A DNA stretch of 64,000 nt from Macrothele yani. Its lineage: Eukaryota > Arthropoda > Arachnida > Araneae > Macrothelidae. Each line of letters begins with the position of its first letter. Within the stretch, counting starts at the first letter, position 1. Below, in pieces: positions 11,545 to 22,154 of the stretch. The position numbers and the translations under genes were made by a program. The stretch lies in assembly GCA_039090855.1 (NCBI GenBank), contig CM076990.1, positions 202,993,232 to 203,057,231 of the forward strand, in the 5' to 3' direction. The notes under the pieces were generated by a model. The model was not told the DNA's origin, made no database searches, and saw nothing but the letters and a program-made list of their open reading frames with translations.

Positions 11545-12060
11545 TATATTTGCTCTAGGAGAATTTCATAGGACTAAGGAGGTTGTCAAAATGTCAAAAA
11601 CCTAATGGGTATGTATGAAAGTGAAATTGTTCCTACTTTGATATAGGATAGTGAAACGAGAGTACTGCAGAAGAGACACAGGAGTTGTTTGTGTGCCGAA
11701 GAAATTAGTTATTTATGGGGAGTTTGTGGCAAGGCTTATTCTGATCATGTATGTAATGAAGACATGTAATGTGAAAGAAAAAGTCGTTAGTTAGGCGGAG
11801 GCAAATTTTTGAGGTGGTTTGGTCAGTTTGAAAGAATGAATTATGAGGCATTAAGTAAGATAATTTATTCATGCCAAGTATCAGGGAAGAGAGGCAGAGG
11901 AAAGTCGAGAGAGTCATAGGAGGACCAGATTCAGGTTTGCTTGTAGGAGAAAAAGATAATGAGTATATGAAGTACAAAAAGTCTTGTGTGTAAGCCATGT
12001 GATGGATGCCAGTGAAGCTTAAGTTGTGTGCCCAGATTGCTGTAAATAAATATGTTTGAT
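11545..12060 (+). mobile_element. LINE, 3' part of the copy split at 7583
   Basis: After the Tc1 insert the frame resumes with MGMYESEIVPTLI, DSETRVLQKRH and later GKRGRGKSRES. These match the C-terminal tail of the same class of LINE (…MYESIIVPTLLYGSETW…, …RWFGHVERM…, …SGKRGRGRPR…). Frameshifts are frequent. With 6690-7583 it makes one element whose order and strand agree. Confidence 0.6.
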
Positions 12061-12277
12061 ATATCACAGTGTAAGTAAAATCTAATACCATTAGTAACCT
12101 CGATGTGGCAGATAATCTTGCTTTGAGGAGCTTATCTTTGAAGTTCAGAGAGCAACTCAGTGACATAATGTATGTATGTATTTATGTAGGTAGTATGTGC
12201 ATCTTGTCATTAATAACATTTTTGAAATTCCAAGTATTTAATGTTGATTAGTTTTCTTTCTCATTCATCTGTTTCAG

Positions 12278-12424
12278 TCTAAAAAGAAGTCTAGAAGTCA
12301 TGCTTTTCCTCCAATGAATCGGGACCAGAGGCGAGTTATCCATGAGCTTGCTGAATTTTTTCGGTTGTGAGTCGCAGAGTTATGATGAAGAGCCAAAGAA
12401 AAGTGTCTCTGTTACTGCCTTCAG
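12278..12424 (+). CDS. NFX1: NFX1-type protein, R3H-domain exon with a one-base frameshift
   Basis: The acceptor is tttcag|TCT with a good pyrimidine tract, and the donor is TTCAG|gtattc. It begins SKKKSRSHAFPPMNRDQRRV and contains the R-x3-H signature (R-RVI-H) of the R3H single-stranded nucleic-acid-binding domain. In the raw frame the reading hits TGA just after HELAEFF, because a T run (12356-12361) has six Ts. With five Ts the frame continues GCESQSYDEEPKKSVSVTAF and ends in phase 2, exactly what the next exon requires. At 147 nt the exon is one base too long for its splice phases. The extra T is therefore either a homopolymer assembly error or a genuine disabling indel; conservation of the rest of the exon favours error. 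Confidence 0.8.
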
Positions 12425-13029
12425 GTATTCTAGCACTCAGTCTCCACATCCTTTGATTATAAGTTAGCTTTTAAATTTGCTCCACTACTACTTAAACTAA
12501 TTCTAAAAGACAGGTTCAATTAAACTCCTTGATCACCAAATGTTAAACGATTACACTATTCTAGTCAACACCTCCACAGGCTTTACGTATTATGTCGAAA
12601 GTACTAATGGTGGTGTTAACCGACGTTTAGTAGAACTTCATATTTCTGATGTAGGAAAGGTAATCGATCCAATTTGTCATTATTTTGAAACATCTGGCAC
12701 ATTCTATTAATCAGAATTCCTTTAGCTATTGCGAAAACATTTGCAACACAGACTCTCCATGTGAAACTCTTATGTGGAAATTCATTCTCAAATTTGGCAA
12801 TATTAGAATCAACACATTACCTCCTCGCTTTATTCTCATACATACCATACCTTACGAAGTATCAATCGGAACTAAAACATTCCAGCAGATTATTTTTTGT
12901 GATTGAAAATGTAGATTTGGATTTCTAATATTATGTTAGGAATACTTCACGAATCTTTCGACTGTAATTAAATAGGCTTAAACAGGTTTGTTATAACCCT
13001 TTCCTCTTGTTTTTGTTTACATTTGCCTG

Positions 13030-13330
13030 CACCTCAGGCTCATGCCCATTGTTCTCTGTGAAATATTAAATTGAACATCTTAAATATAAATGGGAAATTA
13101 ATCCATCTGAAGAAATAATTCATCCCAAATACATGGCAGGCAATACAAATGACATTAACATCACATAGGGGCTGTATTTTCATTGTTTCCCATGTAACTA
13201 CCTCTTCAGAAAACTTGAAAATTACATTACCCTGGAACAGGAATCGAACTGGTACTTCCCAATTTTCATTTGAACATGCAACCATTACAATATCTACAAG
13301 TCACTACAACGCTAATGATAACAATGACAG
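13030..13330 (-). mobile_element. Possible tRNA-like SINE (family C), minus strand
   Basis: On the minus strand a B-box-like motif (AGTTCGATTCCTG) is preceded by an A-box-like stretch (GACTTGTAGATATTGTAATG-like). It is followed by a body containing CAAGTTTTCTGA and GTTACATGGGAAACA. A related body occurs at 49150-49250. No target-site duplication was found and the promoter boxes are diverged. Confidence 0.3.
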
Positions 13331-13419
13331 TACAGACTTCATGGCTAATTTAAGAATGGGTATGCTATATGAATTTTGCTTTTAAATTATCTTCTTTTGT
13401 TGTGTTCAGCTAATATATA

Positions 13420-14640
13420 CACTATATTATCAAAAGTATTTGGACTCCACAATGTTTTGGGACAAATGGCTTTATTATCGCAATTAGCAGTTAGTCGGTC
13501 CACCTTTTGCTTGTATGATAGCGGCAACACATTGAAACATACGGTCAACTAATTTCTAGTAGGTCTCGACAGAAATGGCTTCAAATTCGTTCTTCAAAGC
13601 TGCTTACTGCCAGAGTGGAGAGTGAAGATGGTCATTGTGATCGATTTTCTATGTCTCTCCAGTTCATCCCAGAGGTGTTCTATGGGATAAAGATCAAGAC
13701 TCTGAGCAGGGCAAGCCTAACAATTCCATCTCATTTTCAAGAAACCAATCCTGCTCACGCCGTTCAGTGTGGCAGGGAGCTTGTTCATGTTGGAAGAGGC
13801 AACAGCCATTTCCATAACACTGCCACATTTTTTGGTAGGGAAGAATTATCCAGAATGTCGAGTCACACTTAAGAGTTCAAGTCTTGTAGTACAATGACCA
13901 ACAGGCTGAGTCACATCCATGAAAAACAACTCCATACCTTGATGGAGTCTTCACCAAACTTAACAGTTGGAAGAACACAGTCTGACAAAAATTGTTTGAC
14001 AGGCTGTTTCTAAATCCAAGCATGTCCATCAGATTGAAAGAGTGAAAAGCATAGCTGATCATTCCAAAGAACAGCTTTCCAGTCGCTCATAGTCTAGGAA
14101 TGATGGGAGATGCACCACTCCGAACAGTGCTTTGCCTTCATAGTAGCAGCTTGTGTGCTGCTGCTATACCATAATAACCTACACCGTACAACTTTCTGTG
14201 GGTAGTTATGATGCTCACCAAGCCATTACAAGCATTTCTTACTTCAGCAGCGATGGAAATGGCAAACGAAGAATGGGATTTCTTAACATTTCTTACTGTG
14301 GCTCTTCTGTCATGTTCAGTCAGTTTGTGCGGCCTTCCTGAGCATTTTTTTGCTGTAGGTGCACCATTCTGCTTCCATCTCTTCACGACATGACTTGCAG
14401 TCGATTTTGATATGTTTAGATTAGCTACAATGCTTCGTATGGAAACATTATTCAAATGACATCCTTATAAGCAGCCCATGCTAGAACTCAGAAAGTTCAC
14501 ATCCACGTGGAATATCCACTTCAAAGTTACTGATAGCATAACAGAACATCTCAGCTTTATATATGTACCTCTCCACTCACAGGGCACCTTCCTGTGCAAC
14601 TGTTCTTTGCACTTGTGCAAATACTTTTGACAACATAGTG
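13420..14640 (-). mobile_element. Tc1-like element in NFX1 intron 2 (inactive)
   Basis: The ends CACTATATTATCAAAAGTAT (left) and the complement of the right end, CACTATGTTGTCAAAAGTAT, are TA-flanked, for 1221 bp. On the minus strand, 14455-14138 encodes an HTH region: SIRSIVANLNISKSTASHVV, then KRWKQNGAP and SGRPHKLTEHDRRATVRNV. This is the Tc1 paired-like N-terminus with its GRP(H/R) linker. The catalytic half (13450-14100) is broken by stops and shifts. Confidence 0.85.
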
Positions 14641-14823
14641 TATATCACATCCTCCAGTGGCTATGTTTAACAACTAATTCCAGTGCAAGTAACAATGGTG
14701 AAATACCTTTTTCTTTTGCTACTTCTATGGATCTTTTGTGAGTTTTAAATACTTTGTATAGCTAGTAACTGTTAGTAACTGATGCCTAGTAACTTATATA
14801 TATGCTGTTCTTTCCATTTTCAG

Positions 14824-14995
14824 AGACAAAAGTTGGCTTCCATTTGTGAGTATTTTGGCTGTAGTGCAGAGGGAAATGGGCCATCGAAAAGGGCCTACAC
14901 CTGTAATTACCCATGGTGAAACAAAAACTGGAGCACTTTCCACCCGTCAGAAAGATCGCACGATAGATTATTTTGACTTTAAGGAAGATTCTTGA
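14824..14995 (+). CDS. NFX1: NFX1-type protein, terminal coding exon
   Basis: The exon follows an acceptor (ttttcag|AGAC). Its first base completes an Arg codon split across the intron. The frame reads DKSWLPFVSILAVVQREMG and ends TIDYFDFKEDS then TGA. The aromatic-acidic tail IDYFDF is the typical C-terminus of NFX1 proteins after the R3H domain. There are no internal stops. It lies 2.4 kb from the R3H exon, and the intervening intron contains a Tc1 element. A short 3' UTR with an AATAAA follows. Confidence 0.85.
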
Positions 14996-15166
14996 TAATA
15001 CTCAAACAGTTAGCAACCACTATGTACAGAGGCATAATTTTTTGTGTTGCACAGATTTGGAATTCTTGTATTAAAACAGCTGCAGTGTATAAAAAAAAAA
15101 AGGTGAATAGGATGTACAATTTGTAAGTGCCTTAAGATAGTTGCACACTCAGTGAGTATAAATAAA
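14996..15166 (+). promoter_or_regulatory. NFX1 3' UTR with candidate poly(A) signal
   Basis: This AT-rich stretch runs from the stop codon to an AATAAA at 15161-15166. It is the nearest plausible polyadenylation signal. Later A-rich sequence (15346-15380) could mark an alternative end. Seen in sequence; use in vivo is inferred. Confidence 0.5.
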
Positions 15167-16048
15167 TGAATACATAATTTTGTCCTGGATTTTTGTAATT
15201 ATTTTGCAACGAGACTGTAAATCATTTCCCCAAAAAAACTGTTCTGTTATGGTGAAAAAAAAATCCTCAATAAGCAACTCAGGTTTTTCAAGCAGAATGT
15301 AAATATTAAAAGATAAACAACTGATTTGTCACATGGAGGTTATGCAAAAAAAAAAAAAAAAAATAAGAAAAAAACAAACAAACAGCAATTAACAGTAAGC
15401 AACAGTGTTCAAAACTCGTTAAGTATATCTTGCTATGTGAGGAAAAAAAAAAGGCATAAAATTATTTCGTGGCTCTGTAATTTCTGCATATTGCAAGGAA
15501 AGGAAGTGAAATTATTATTTTTTTCCTGGAGGAATACTGTCCTTATTTTTAAAACACACTTTCTCCGCATTCTGAAGTCGCGTTTTGTTTTGGTAGATTT
15601 TCTTAGTTTTTTTCATGAAATTTTACTGCTTGCAGGAATAAAAATTGATCATTTTTATTTATGTATTAATTTTTTGTAAAGTCTATGACTTTTTAAATTT
15701 ATGGGATATCATATCCTCACACCTGCATAGCAGTAAGATGTTCAGGGGAGTGAAACAAAACACAAATATGAGCTTAGAAAAGTGAGCAAAAAAAGGTGCA
15801 GGTTTGCTAAAAACTTCTTCAGGCACTTTTGGTTCATTGCAAGATTTTTTTCCTTTGATATGTTACTATTTGTATTACTGATGTGTAGTTTTTACACCAT
15901 CAGTCTGTCTTGTTCTAGATCATATTGTATAGAATGTAACATATAAGAAGTTGATCTTCCATCTCCCATATGTCCTTAATACTTTAAAAGCGTGGTTTAC
16001 TGTGTGTTCCACAGAAGTATCGAAGTTGGATCTCAGTATCTTATATTA
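15167..16048. other. Sequence downstream of NFX1, unassigned
   Basis: AT-rich, with an A run at 15346-15362 and T runs. The open frame 15326-15679 is low-complexity and has no domain. Probably 3' flanking DNA. Confidence 0.4.
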
Positions 16049-17278
16049 GGCGTACAAATAAGTTTTAAAGCATTTTAAGACAACACAACATGTAATTTGA
16101 GAGAAAACAACAATACCTTTACGAATAAAATTATGCGCCATCATTATCTATCGCCTTCCGCCATCGGTTGGACTGCTGACGGATTGTCAACCCATTTTTG
16201 CACTTTGCCACATGTCCGGAACTGTACGGCAGACAAACCATGTTGCATCAATCAGAACAAATGATAGTCTGAAGGGGCTATCTCAGGACTATACGCCGGG
16301 TGCTCCAAAACTTCCAAGCCGAGCATCAATAATGTTTCCTTGACCGATTTTGCGACATGCTGACTAGCGTTGGTGTGCAGTAATTTCACGGGACGCATTC
16401 CTTTGCTTGTGAATCAACATTTCTGACAGATTTCCTGGTTCAGTCGCAGCAATTGTTGCTTGTAGTGATCAGCAGTAACAGTTTGACCCTGTTCTAATAG
16501 TTCATAATACAGCACACCTTTTCATATCACCCCAGATGCACAGCAGAACTTTCTTGGAGTGAATATTGTGTTTCGGTGTCATAAATTGTTGCTTCACCGG
16601 GGTCTACCTAGTGGTTTTTGCGTTTCGGTTTGTCGTACAATATCCGCTTTTCATCACCCGTAACGATTTTTCACAGGAAATACTTTCTGTGTTGTTTATT
16701 CAACAGATTCAAACACTTCATGACACGCTCATCCCTGTTCCTCTGGCTCAGGTCATGTGGCACCCATTTGCCTTCCTTCTGAATCTTTCCCATTGCACGT
16801 AAACGATTGGAAATGGTTTGTTGAGTTACCCCAAATTGTTCAGTTAGTTCTTTTTGCGTTTGAGATGAATCTTCATCCAGCAATGCTTGCAGTTCCTCAT
16901 GTGCAACCTTCTGCGGGGCGCTGCTACATTCTCGATCGCTAACATCAAAATCACCTGCTTTAAACCGTCTAAACTAAAACTCACACGCTTTTCGATACAA
17001 TATTCTCCCCTAGAACAGAACAGATCGATGCACATGCTTTTGCAGCACTTTTCCCTTGATGAAATTCGTAATGAATGCAGTGTTGAATAAATGCAGTATC
17101 GCTTGCCATCTTTCACCTACCAATGTGCAAGTGCGTTTGATTGTTGGGCAAACTTTTGTGTCACATTTTATACTCTGGACCAGTTACGGTTACATGACAA
17201 TAACATGGGAGAATGTCGGATATGTAAATTAGAGCTTATACATTGCACAAAAAACACTTTAAAACTTATTTGTACACC
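16049..17278 (-). mobile_element. Mariner element, minus strand, degenerate
   Basis: The left end GGCGTACAAATAAGTTTTAA and the complement of the right end GGTGTACAAATAAGTTTTAA match. The minus strand from about 17110 encodes an N-terminal HTH (CIYSTLHSLRISSREK-type) and then MLDEDSSQTQKELTEQFGVT with QQTISNRLRAMGK and KWVPHDLSQRNRDERV (16883-16671). These are the second HTH and WVPHEL linker of mariner transposases. The catalytic part toward 16100 is broken. One flank is TA and the other has drifted to AA. Confidence 0.8.
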
Positions 17279-18031
17279 AAATATGTGCATTACGAATTTC
17301 GTCATACTCTCTGTTTTATCCTGATATCCCTGTAACCATTCTGTAATATCAGCCACTTCTAATATCCTAACAGTACATTTACTGAATATACAAATAAGTG
17401 ATGGTAGGTCTAAATACCACACTGTATAAAGCAAGCTGTCTTCTTTGCCCAACAACATTGTGTGTTAAAATGGCCTTGTGTAGCTGACAAAATATATTTT
17501 TTCTGCTTTACTAACTATATTTTTCAGTTGCTTATCTGTGCCTCATCTGTGTAATAAAAAATGTATGAAGTTCTAAAGTAATTAAATTTTTGTACCTGTT
17601 TTAACAATTAAAATATTTTGGGGTAAACCTGTTCTACTGATTTGAATTTTTCAGAATTAATATGGAACTATGCCTTTAATATTTTTCAGGGTCAGCTGTG
17701 AACCTTTGATTTAAATAAACATCACAGTGTTTAACCTTGTTCAAGTTTCTTTACAAGTTGTTCTCAGTTGATTACTATTGTACTGCATCCTCTCCTAACA
17801 TTAGCCCATGCTTCAACACAGAATTTCTTTCATTTAGCAGTTAATTTATGCAAATTAACACAAAGAATGCCATAAAAATCTTAAGAGTCAAATCTAGTAT
17901 GTTCTTTAAAGGTATTTAAAATTATGTTTTCAGTAGTATTAAATACATTAGCAAATATCCCAATCACAACAATTGACATTTGCAAGATTTATGTGGTCAT
18001 TATGATTATTATCATAGTAACAGTCTTGTTA
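17279..18031. other. Intergenic, unassigned
   Basis: AT-rich sequence with no domain or repeat recognised. Confidence 0.4.
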
Positions 18032-19151
18032 CTATATAAAGTTCTGTTCAACATATTATTGTCCTCAAGTTTAGGGAAACTTCCAGAGTGGCCATGGGAT
18101 TGCAATTGATAATTGAGAACTTTATGTTGTTATTTATTGATCTTATTCAATAGACAATTGCTTACCTTGCTTTGGATTGCTGATCATTATTATTCTGTAT
18201 TGTTCAGTGAAGCTGTATTTCATTAATTTCACCTTCTGAAGCTCGCCACTCACCCACACACGATGCCATAATGTTCACATATTGCCTCAGGGTTTCTGAC
18301 CAATGAAAATAGTCCTGTACTGCTTTCTTTAGCTTGGAAAAACCTATTTGCCATCGAAAATTCAGTTACACCTGATTAGAAGAAAAAAATATTTAATGGC
18401 CTATTTCTATTTCCATCAGTTAGGACGGGGATGTCAGCAATTGCGATATTTGAGTTTGCGCAGTACAAAAAACTAACATGCAAGCAGATGTGAAGTGATT
18501 AGGCTCAGTTGCTGTTGAAAACGCTGTGGAATTGCACATGCGAAACATGCCTGGTGTCATGAAAGATTAATCCTGAGTCCGTCGGGCCTTTTGTTTGGCT
18601 AGGGTCGTAATGGTGATCAAAGTTCATGCTGCCAATGTTGCATGACCTTGGACATGTCTCTGTTCTGCTTTTAAATCTCCATGTTCCAGTTTTTGCAGTA
18701 AGTGTGTTTCTGTGTTTAATCAATTCTATTACTTTTTAAGACTTTTAATTTTTTGCAATTTATTTTTATGGTTGTATGTAGTCATTATTTGTCTCGAAGA
18801 CTGGTTTCTTGCAGTGTTATTTAAAACTGTTTCGATTCGTGTTTTTATCGATGCAGTTCGTTGAATTCTTATTTTTATTGGTCAGAAACCCTGCAGCATT
18901 ATGTGAATATTATATCATCTTGTGTAGGTGAGTGGCGAGCTTCAGAAGGTGAAATGAATGAAATATAGCTTAACTGAACAATACAGAATAATAACGAATA
19001 ACAACCCGAAGCAAGGTAAGCAATTGTCTATTGAACAAGATTAATAAATAACAACATAAAGGTCTCAATTATCAATTGCAATACTGTAGCCACTCTGGAA
19101 GTTTTCCTATGACTTAGGGGACAATAACATGTTGAACAGAACTTTATATAG
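18032..19151. mobile_element. Foldback element with ~270-bp inverted arms
   Basis: Arms at 18032-18310 and 18874-19151 are imperfect reverse complements. The outer edges read ctatataaagttctgttcaa and its complement, the inner edges cagggtttctgaccaatgaa and its complement. They enclose about 560 bp that encode nothing I recognise. This may be a non-autonomous foldback transposon or two inverted copies of one retroelement. No clear target-site duplication is visible. Confidence 0.7.
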
Positions 19152-19489
19152 CAATATGATTACCAGAGTAGCAGAATGTAGACATACACTGTACGCGGGT
19201 AGTTTCCAAATGATTAGCAGATTTTGCTGATAGTTTTTGCTTGCAGATTACAAAACATAAAAATGTTATTTACTGCAATTATAACATAACACTTACTAAG
19301 GTTTTCCTTAGATCCATATACTTAATTCAATTTTAACTTAAAGAACTTTAAATTATTATTAACATCTTCTGAGTTCTTTTGTTTTATTGACGTTTCTGGC
19401 CTCTAGATGTTATCAAGTTCTGTTCTTAATGTATATAGAAATGTATCAAAAGTTTAGTTTACACAGAAAGTATTTAAATTTTATTTAAG
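19152..19489. other. Unassigned
   Basis: AT-rich; nothing supported. Confidence 0.35.
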
Positions 19490-20038
19490 TGCTTTCTGTG
19501 TCATGCGGCAGCCACGTGTCCAGCTTTTTTACCTTACTCAGCGCAGCCACATGCCGAACAACTGTCGTTATGGTAGACACCTACCTCTGCTGATAAGATA
19601 ACACGTGTTTCGGGGTCCACTTCAGCCACACATAACAGAACATTGTCAGAAAGAGCAACAGGTTGGTGACCATGTGTTTTGTTTTGCAGGTCCGTATTTC
19701 TGCTTCGAAACTTCACAAACCATCGCCGAATGGTTCGTTCGCAGGCTGTATTCTCCCCAAACGCTTTGTTAACGTTCCGAGCGGCAATTCCTGCAGAATG
19801 GCCCAGTTTAAATTCATACAGAAAGATGACTCAAATCCGGCATCTGCACGTTTTCTTTGCAAGCCATGTTACATCCAAACAAGCCATGCCTGAACCTTGT
19901 TCTTCACACACATGCTAACTATTTATATAACTCTGTGACATAATACCCGCAACACCTGTGGGTGGTTCCATTTCGTTGGGGGGGGGGGGCTGTCTTCTCT
20001 GCTCGTTCGCACTGAACATTTAATTCGCACCAACCCAA
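19490..20038 (-). mobile_element. Mariner 5' fragment, minus strand
   Basis: The terminal sequence read on the minus strand is TTGGGTTGGTGCGAATTAAA, a typical mariner TIR, and it abuts TA at 20039-20040. From there the minus strand encodes decayed mariner N-terminus: NLNWAILQELPLGTLTK-type sequence, then KFRSRNTDLQNKTHGHQPVA and, near the end, VKKLDTWLPHD (the WVPHEL equivalent). The copy is cut off at about 19490, before the catalytic domain, with no second TIR. A G10 run lies at 19980-19989. Confidence 0.7.
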
Positions 20039-20461
20039 TATTTTTCACTCAGAGTAGGATTCCTATGCTAATAGGTTTTGCTAATGTTATGAGTGCAAAA
20101 ACCTAATACAACTTCAGATTAAGACGGTTGAATTTTTGCTTCCAAACATGAAGGAATGCCTCATTATTTCCCCTTTGCAGTTGTGGGATGTCATCTTTTG
20201 AGATGGACATTCAGTGAGTCCGACAGCATCTAAATCACTTAGATGTTGGATATCCACACACAACCAATCGGGCATTTCTCCTCTCCTGAATTTTCACAGG
20301 AAGTGTAAACATGCATGCATTGCTATGGAACAGCAAAGACATGGTGCTTTATGAAAGGTGTCAACTTGAAAAAGGCTGACATTGGTCTTTTTACTTCTTC
20401 GGTGAAAGAATTGTGGGACACAATTTCACCAGAAATGGTTATGAGGTTGTCTTTCAAAATA
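20039..20461. other. Unassigned, between two transposons
   Basis: No domain or repeat recognised. Confidence 0.35.
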
Positions 20462-22154
20462 CACTGTATTAACAAAAGTCACCGGACAACCCTTCAAAAG
20501 CAGATGAACGGATCCACTGTGTTGTTAAGATGCGCGGTACAGCTGCAAACCGCGTAAGAAGCCGCCTGCAGCTGACCGTGGTCATATGGCACTGTGAGGT
20601 TGAGTGAAAATGTCGCGGTGTGAGAGAACTGACTTTGAGAAAGGAAAGATTGTTGGGTGTTATATTAGTTGGTTGTGCATAAGAGAAAGAGAGAGGTGTT
20701 AAACATACCCAAGGCAACTGTTTTGGATGTACCGAATAAGTGAAAGACGCATGGCGTGCCTGAAGCAGCAAAACGTACCTTGCAGACCAAAGAAAATCAG
20801 TGATAGAAGATGTCGAAGCTTCAGGAGAATCGTTATAGCTAATCGACGGAGTACTGCACAAGACCTCAGTGTACAGGTGAGTAAAAATGCTGGAACCTCT
20901 GTATGTACATGTACCATTCACTGAGAACTTCATTCGTTGGGTCACCATGGTCGTGCGGCTGCTCATAAGCCTTTAATCTCCACTTGGAATGCTACTTGTC
21001 GTTTAGCATGGTGTAAAGAACATTTATCGTGGGCCATAGATCAATGGAAACAGGTCCTATGGACTGACGAATCCAGATACACAATCCATCAGTCTGATGA
21101 CCGCGTGCGGATATGGCGGCAGCCGGGGGAACACTATTTACCACAGTGTATTGTTCCTACGGTCAAGTTTGGAGCTGGCAGTGTACTTGTGTGGGGGTGT
21201 TTTTCGTGCTATGGTCCCAGCCTATTGGTTATCGCGGACAAACCTGTTAACCAGCACGTCTACCTCAATATTCTGGACAATTATGCCCTACTAACTTTGT
21301 GGCAATATTATGGAACCGACCTTGTTGTTGTTGGTACCAGCAGGATAATGCACCGAGCTATAAAGCAAGGACTGTTACTACGTGGTTTGACGATAATTCC
21401 GTATTGTGTGTGGACTGGCCAGCACAGAGCCCTGATCTTAATCCCATAGAGCACCTATGGGACGAATTAGAACACCGTATAAGAAGTTTGGAACCAAGGC
21501 CTACTACTAAGCAACAGTTAGTGGCAGCATTATGTGCTGAATGGAAGCGCTTACCTATCGCCGTGTTCCAGAGCCTTGTCGAAAGCATGTCTCGAAGGGT
21601 CAGTGCATGCATATTAACCCTTTAACGACCACAGCGCTCGTACATCCAAACCACCATGACTGCCCGAAAACGCCCGTTTAGAGTGAGGATTTCCTACCCT
21701 CTTCTGTTTTCCGAATTTACACGCCATCTATGGGATTCACAGAAGTCACCCTAGGTCACCATTGTTGTCCCTAATCAAATAAGTAAACAGGCGCTGGTGT
21801 CTCCCGGGAAGATATTATTTACTCTCATTACATATCGCATGCCTTCTCTGTGGAAGAATGCAGTGATTGACCCCAGGAAACGTCTGAAGGTCAATGCATT
21901 TCAAGATTACAGGGCGGAAGTTTCGTGTGCTAACCGAGAACTAATCCTTCTTATGTTAACTTGTAAAGAGAGGGGGAAGGAAATTCTAAAAGTAGCAAGA
22001 GACAGTTTCGGGTGTTACGGTATTCTGAGCGACACAAGATTTTAGGGTCCTGGTAGTTAAGGCCAAAGGTGGACCGACACGGTACAAATGTATGTCAATA
22101 AATACTATTTTGTGTTTCTCTTCTAGGTGTGTGGTGACTTTTGTCAATATAGTT
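20462..22154 (+). mobile_element. Tc1-like element interrupted by a TTAA-flanked insert
   Basis: The ends CACTGTATTAACAAAAGTCA and the complement of the right end (AACTATATTGACAAAAGTCA) match and are TA-flanked. The transposase starts near 20610 (MSRCERTDFEKGKIVG), has GHHGRAAAHKPLIS, then WTDESRYTIHQSDDRVRIWR (catalytic Asp 1), GSVLVWGCFS, QQDNAPSYKA (Asp 2) and SPDLNPIEHLWDELEHRIRS (Glu). Stops near 20698 and a frameshift near 21300 disable it. The C-terminal ACI...AKGGPTRY motif is split by the insert at 21618-22056. Confidence 0.9.
21618..22056. mobile_element. TTAA-flanked insert (piggyBac-type MITE candidate)
   Basis: The insert is 439 bp, bounded by TTAA at 21614-21617 and 22057-22060. 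It starts CCCTTTAACGACCACAGCG and ends GGTCCTGGTAG, whose complement CTACCAGGACC is weakly similar. It splits the conserved end of the host Tc1 transposase: ...SACI on the left, AKGGPTRY on the right. TTAA duplication and a CCCTTT start are piggyBac hallmarks. An open frame at 21797-22045 has no recognised domain. Confidence 0.6.

Noticed and set aside
21797..22045. 82-residue frame in the TTAA insert as a possible transposase
   Set aside because: I could not identify any catalytic motif; the length is within chance for this composition.
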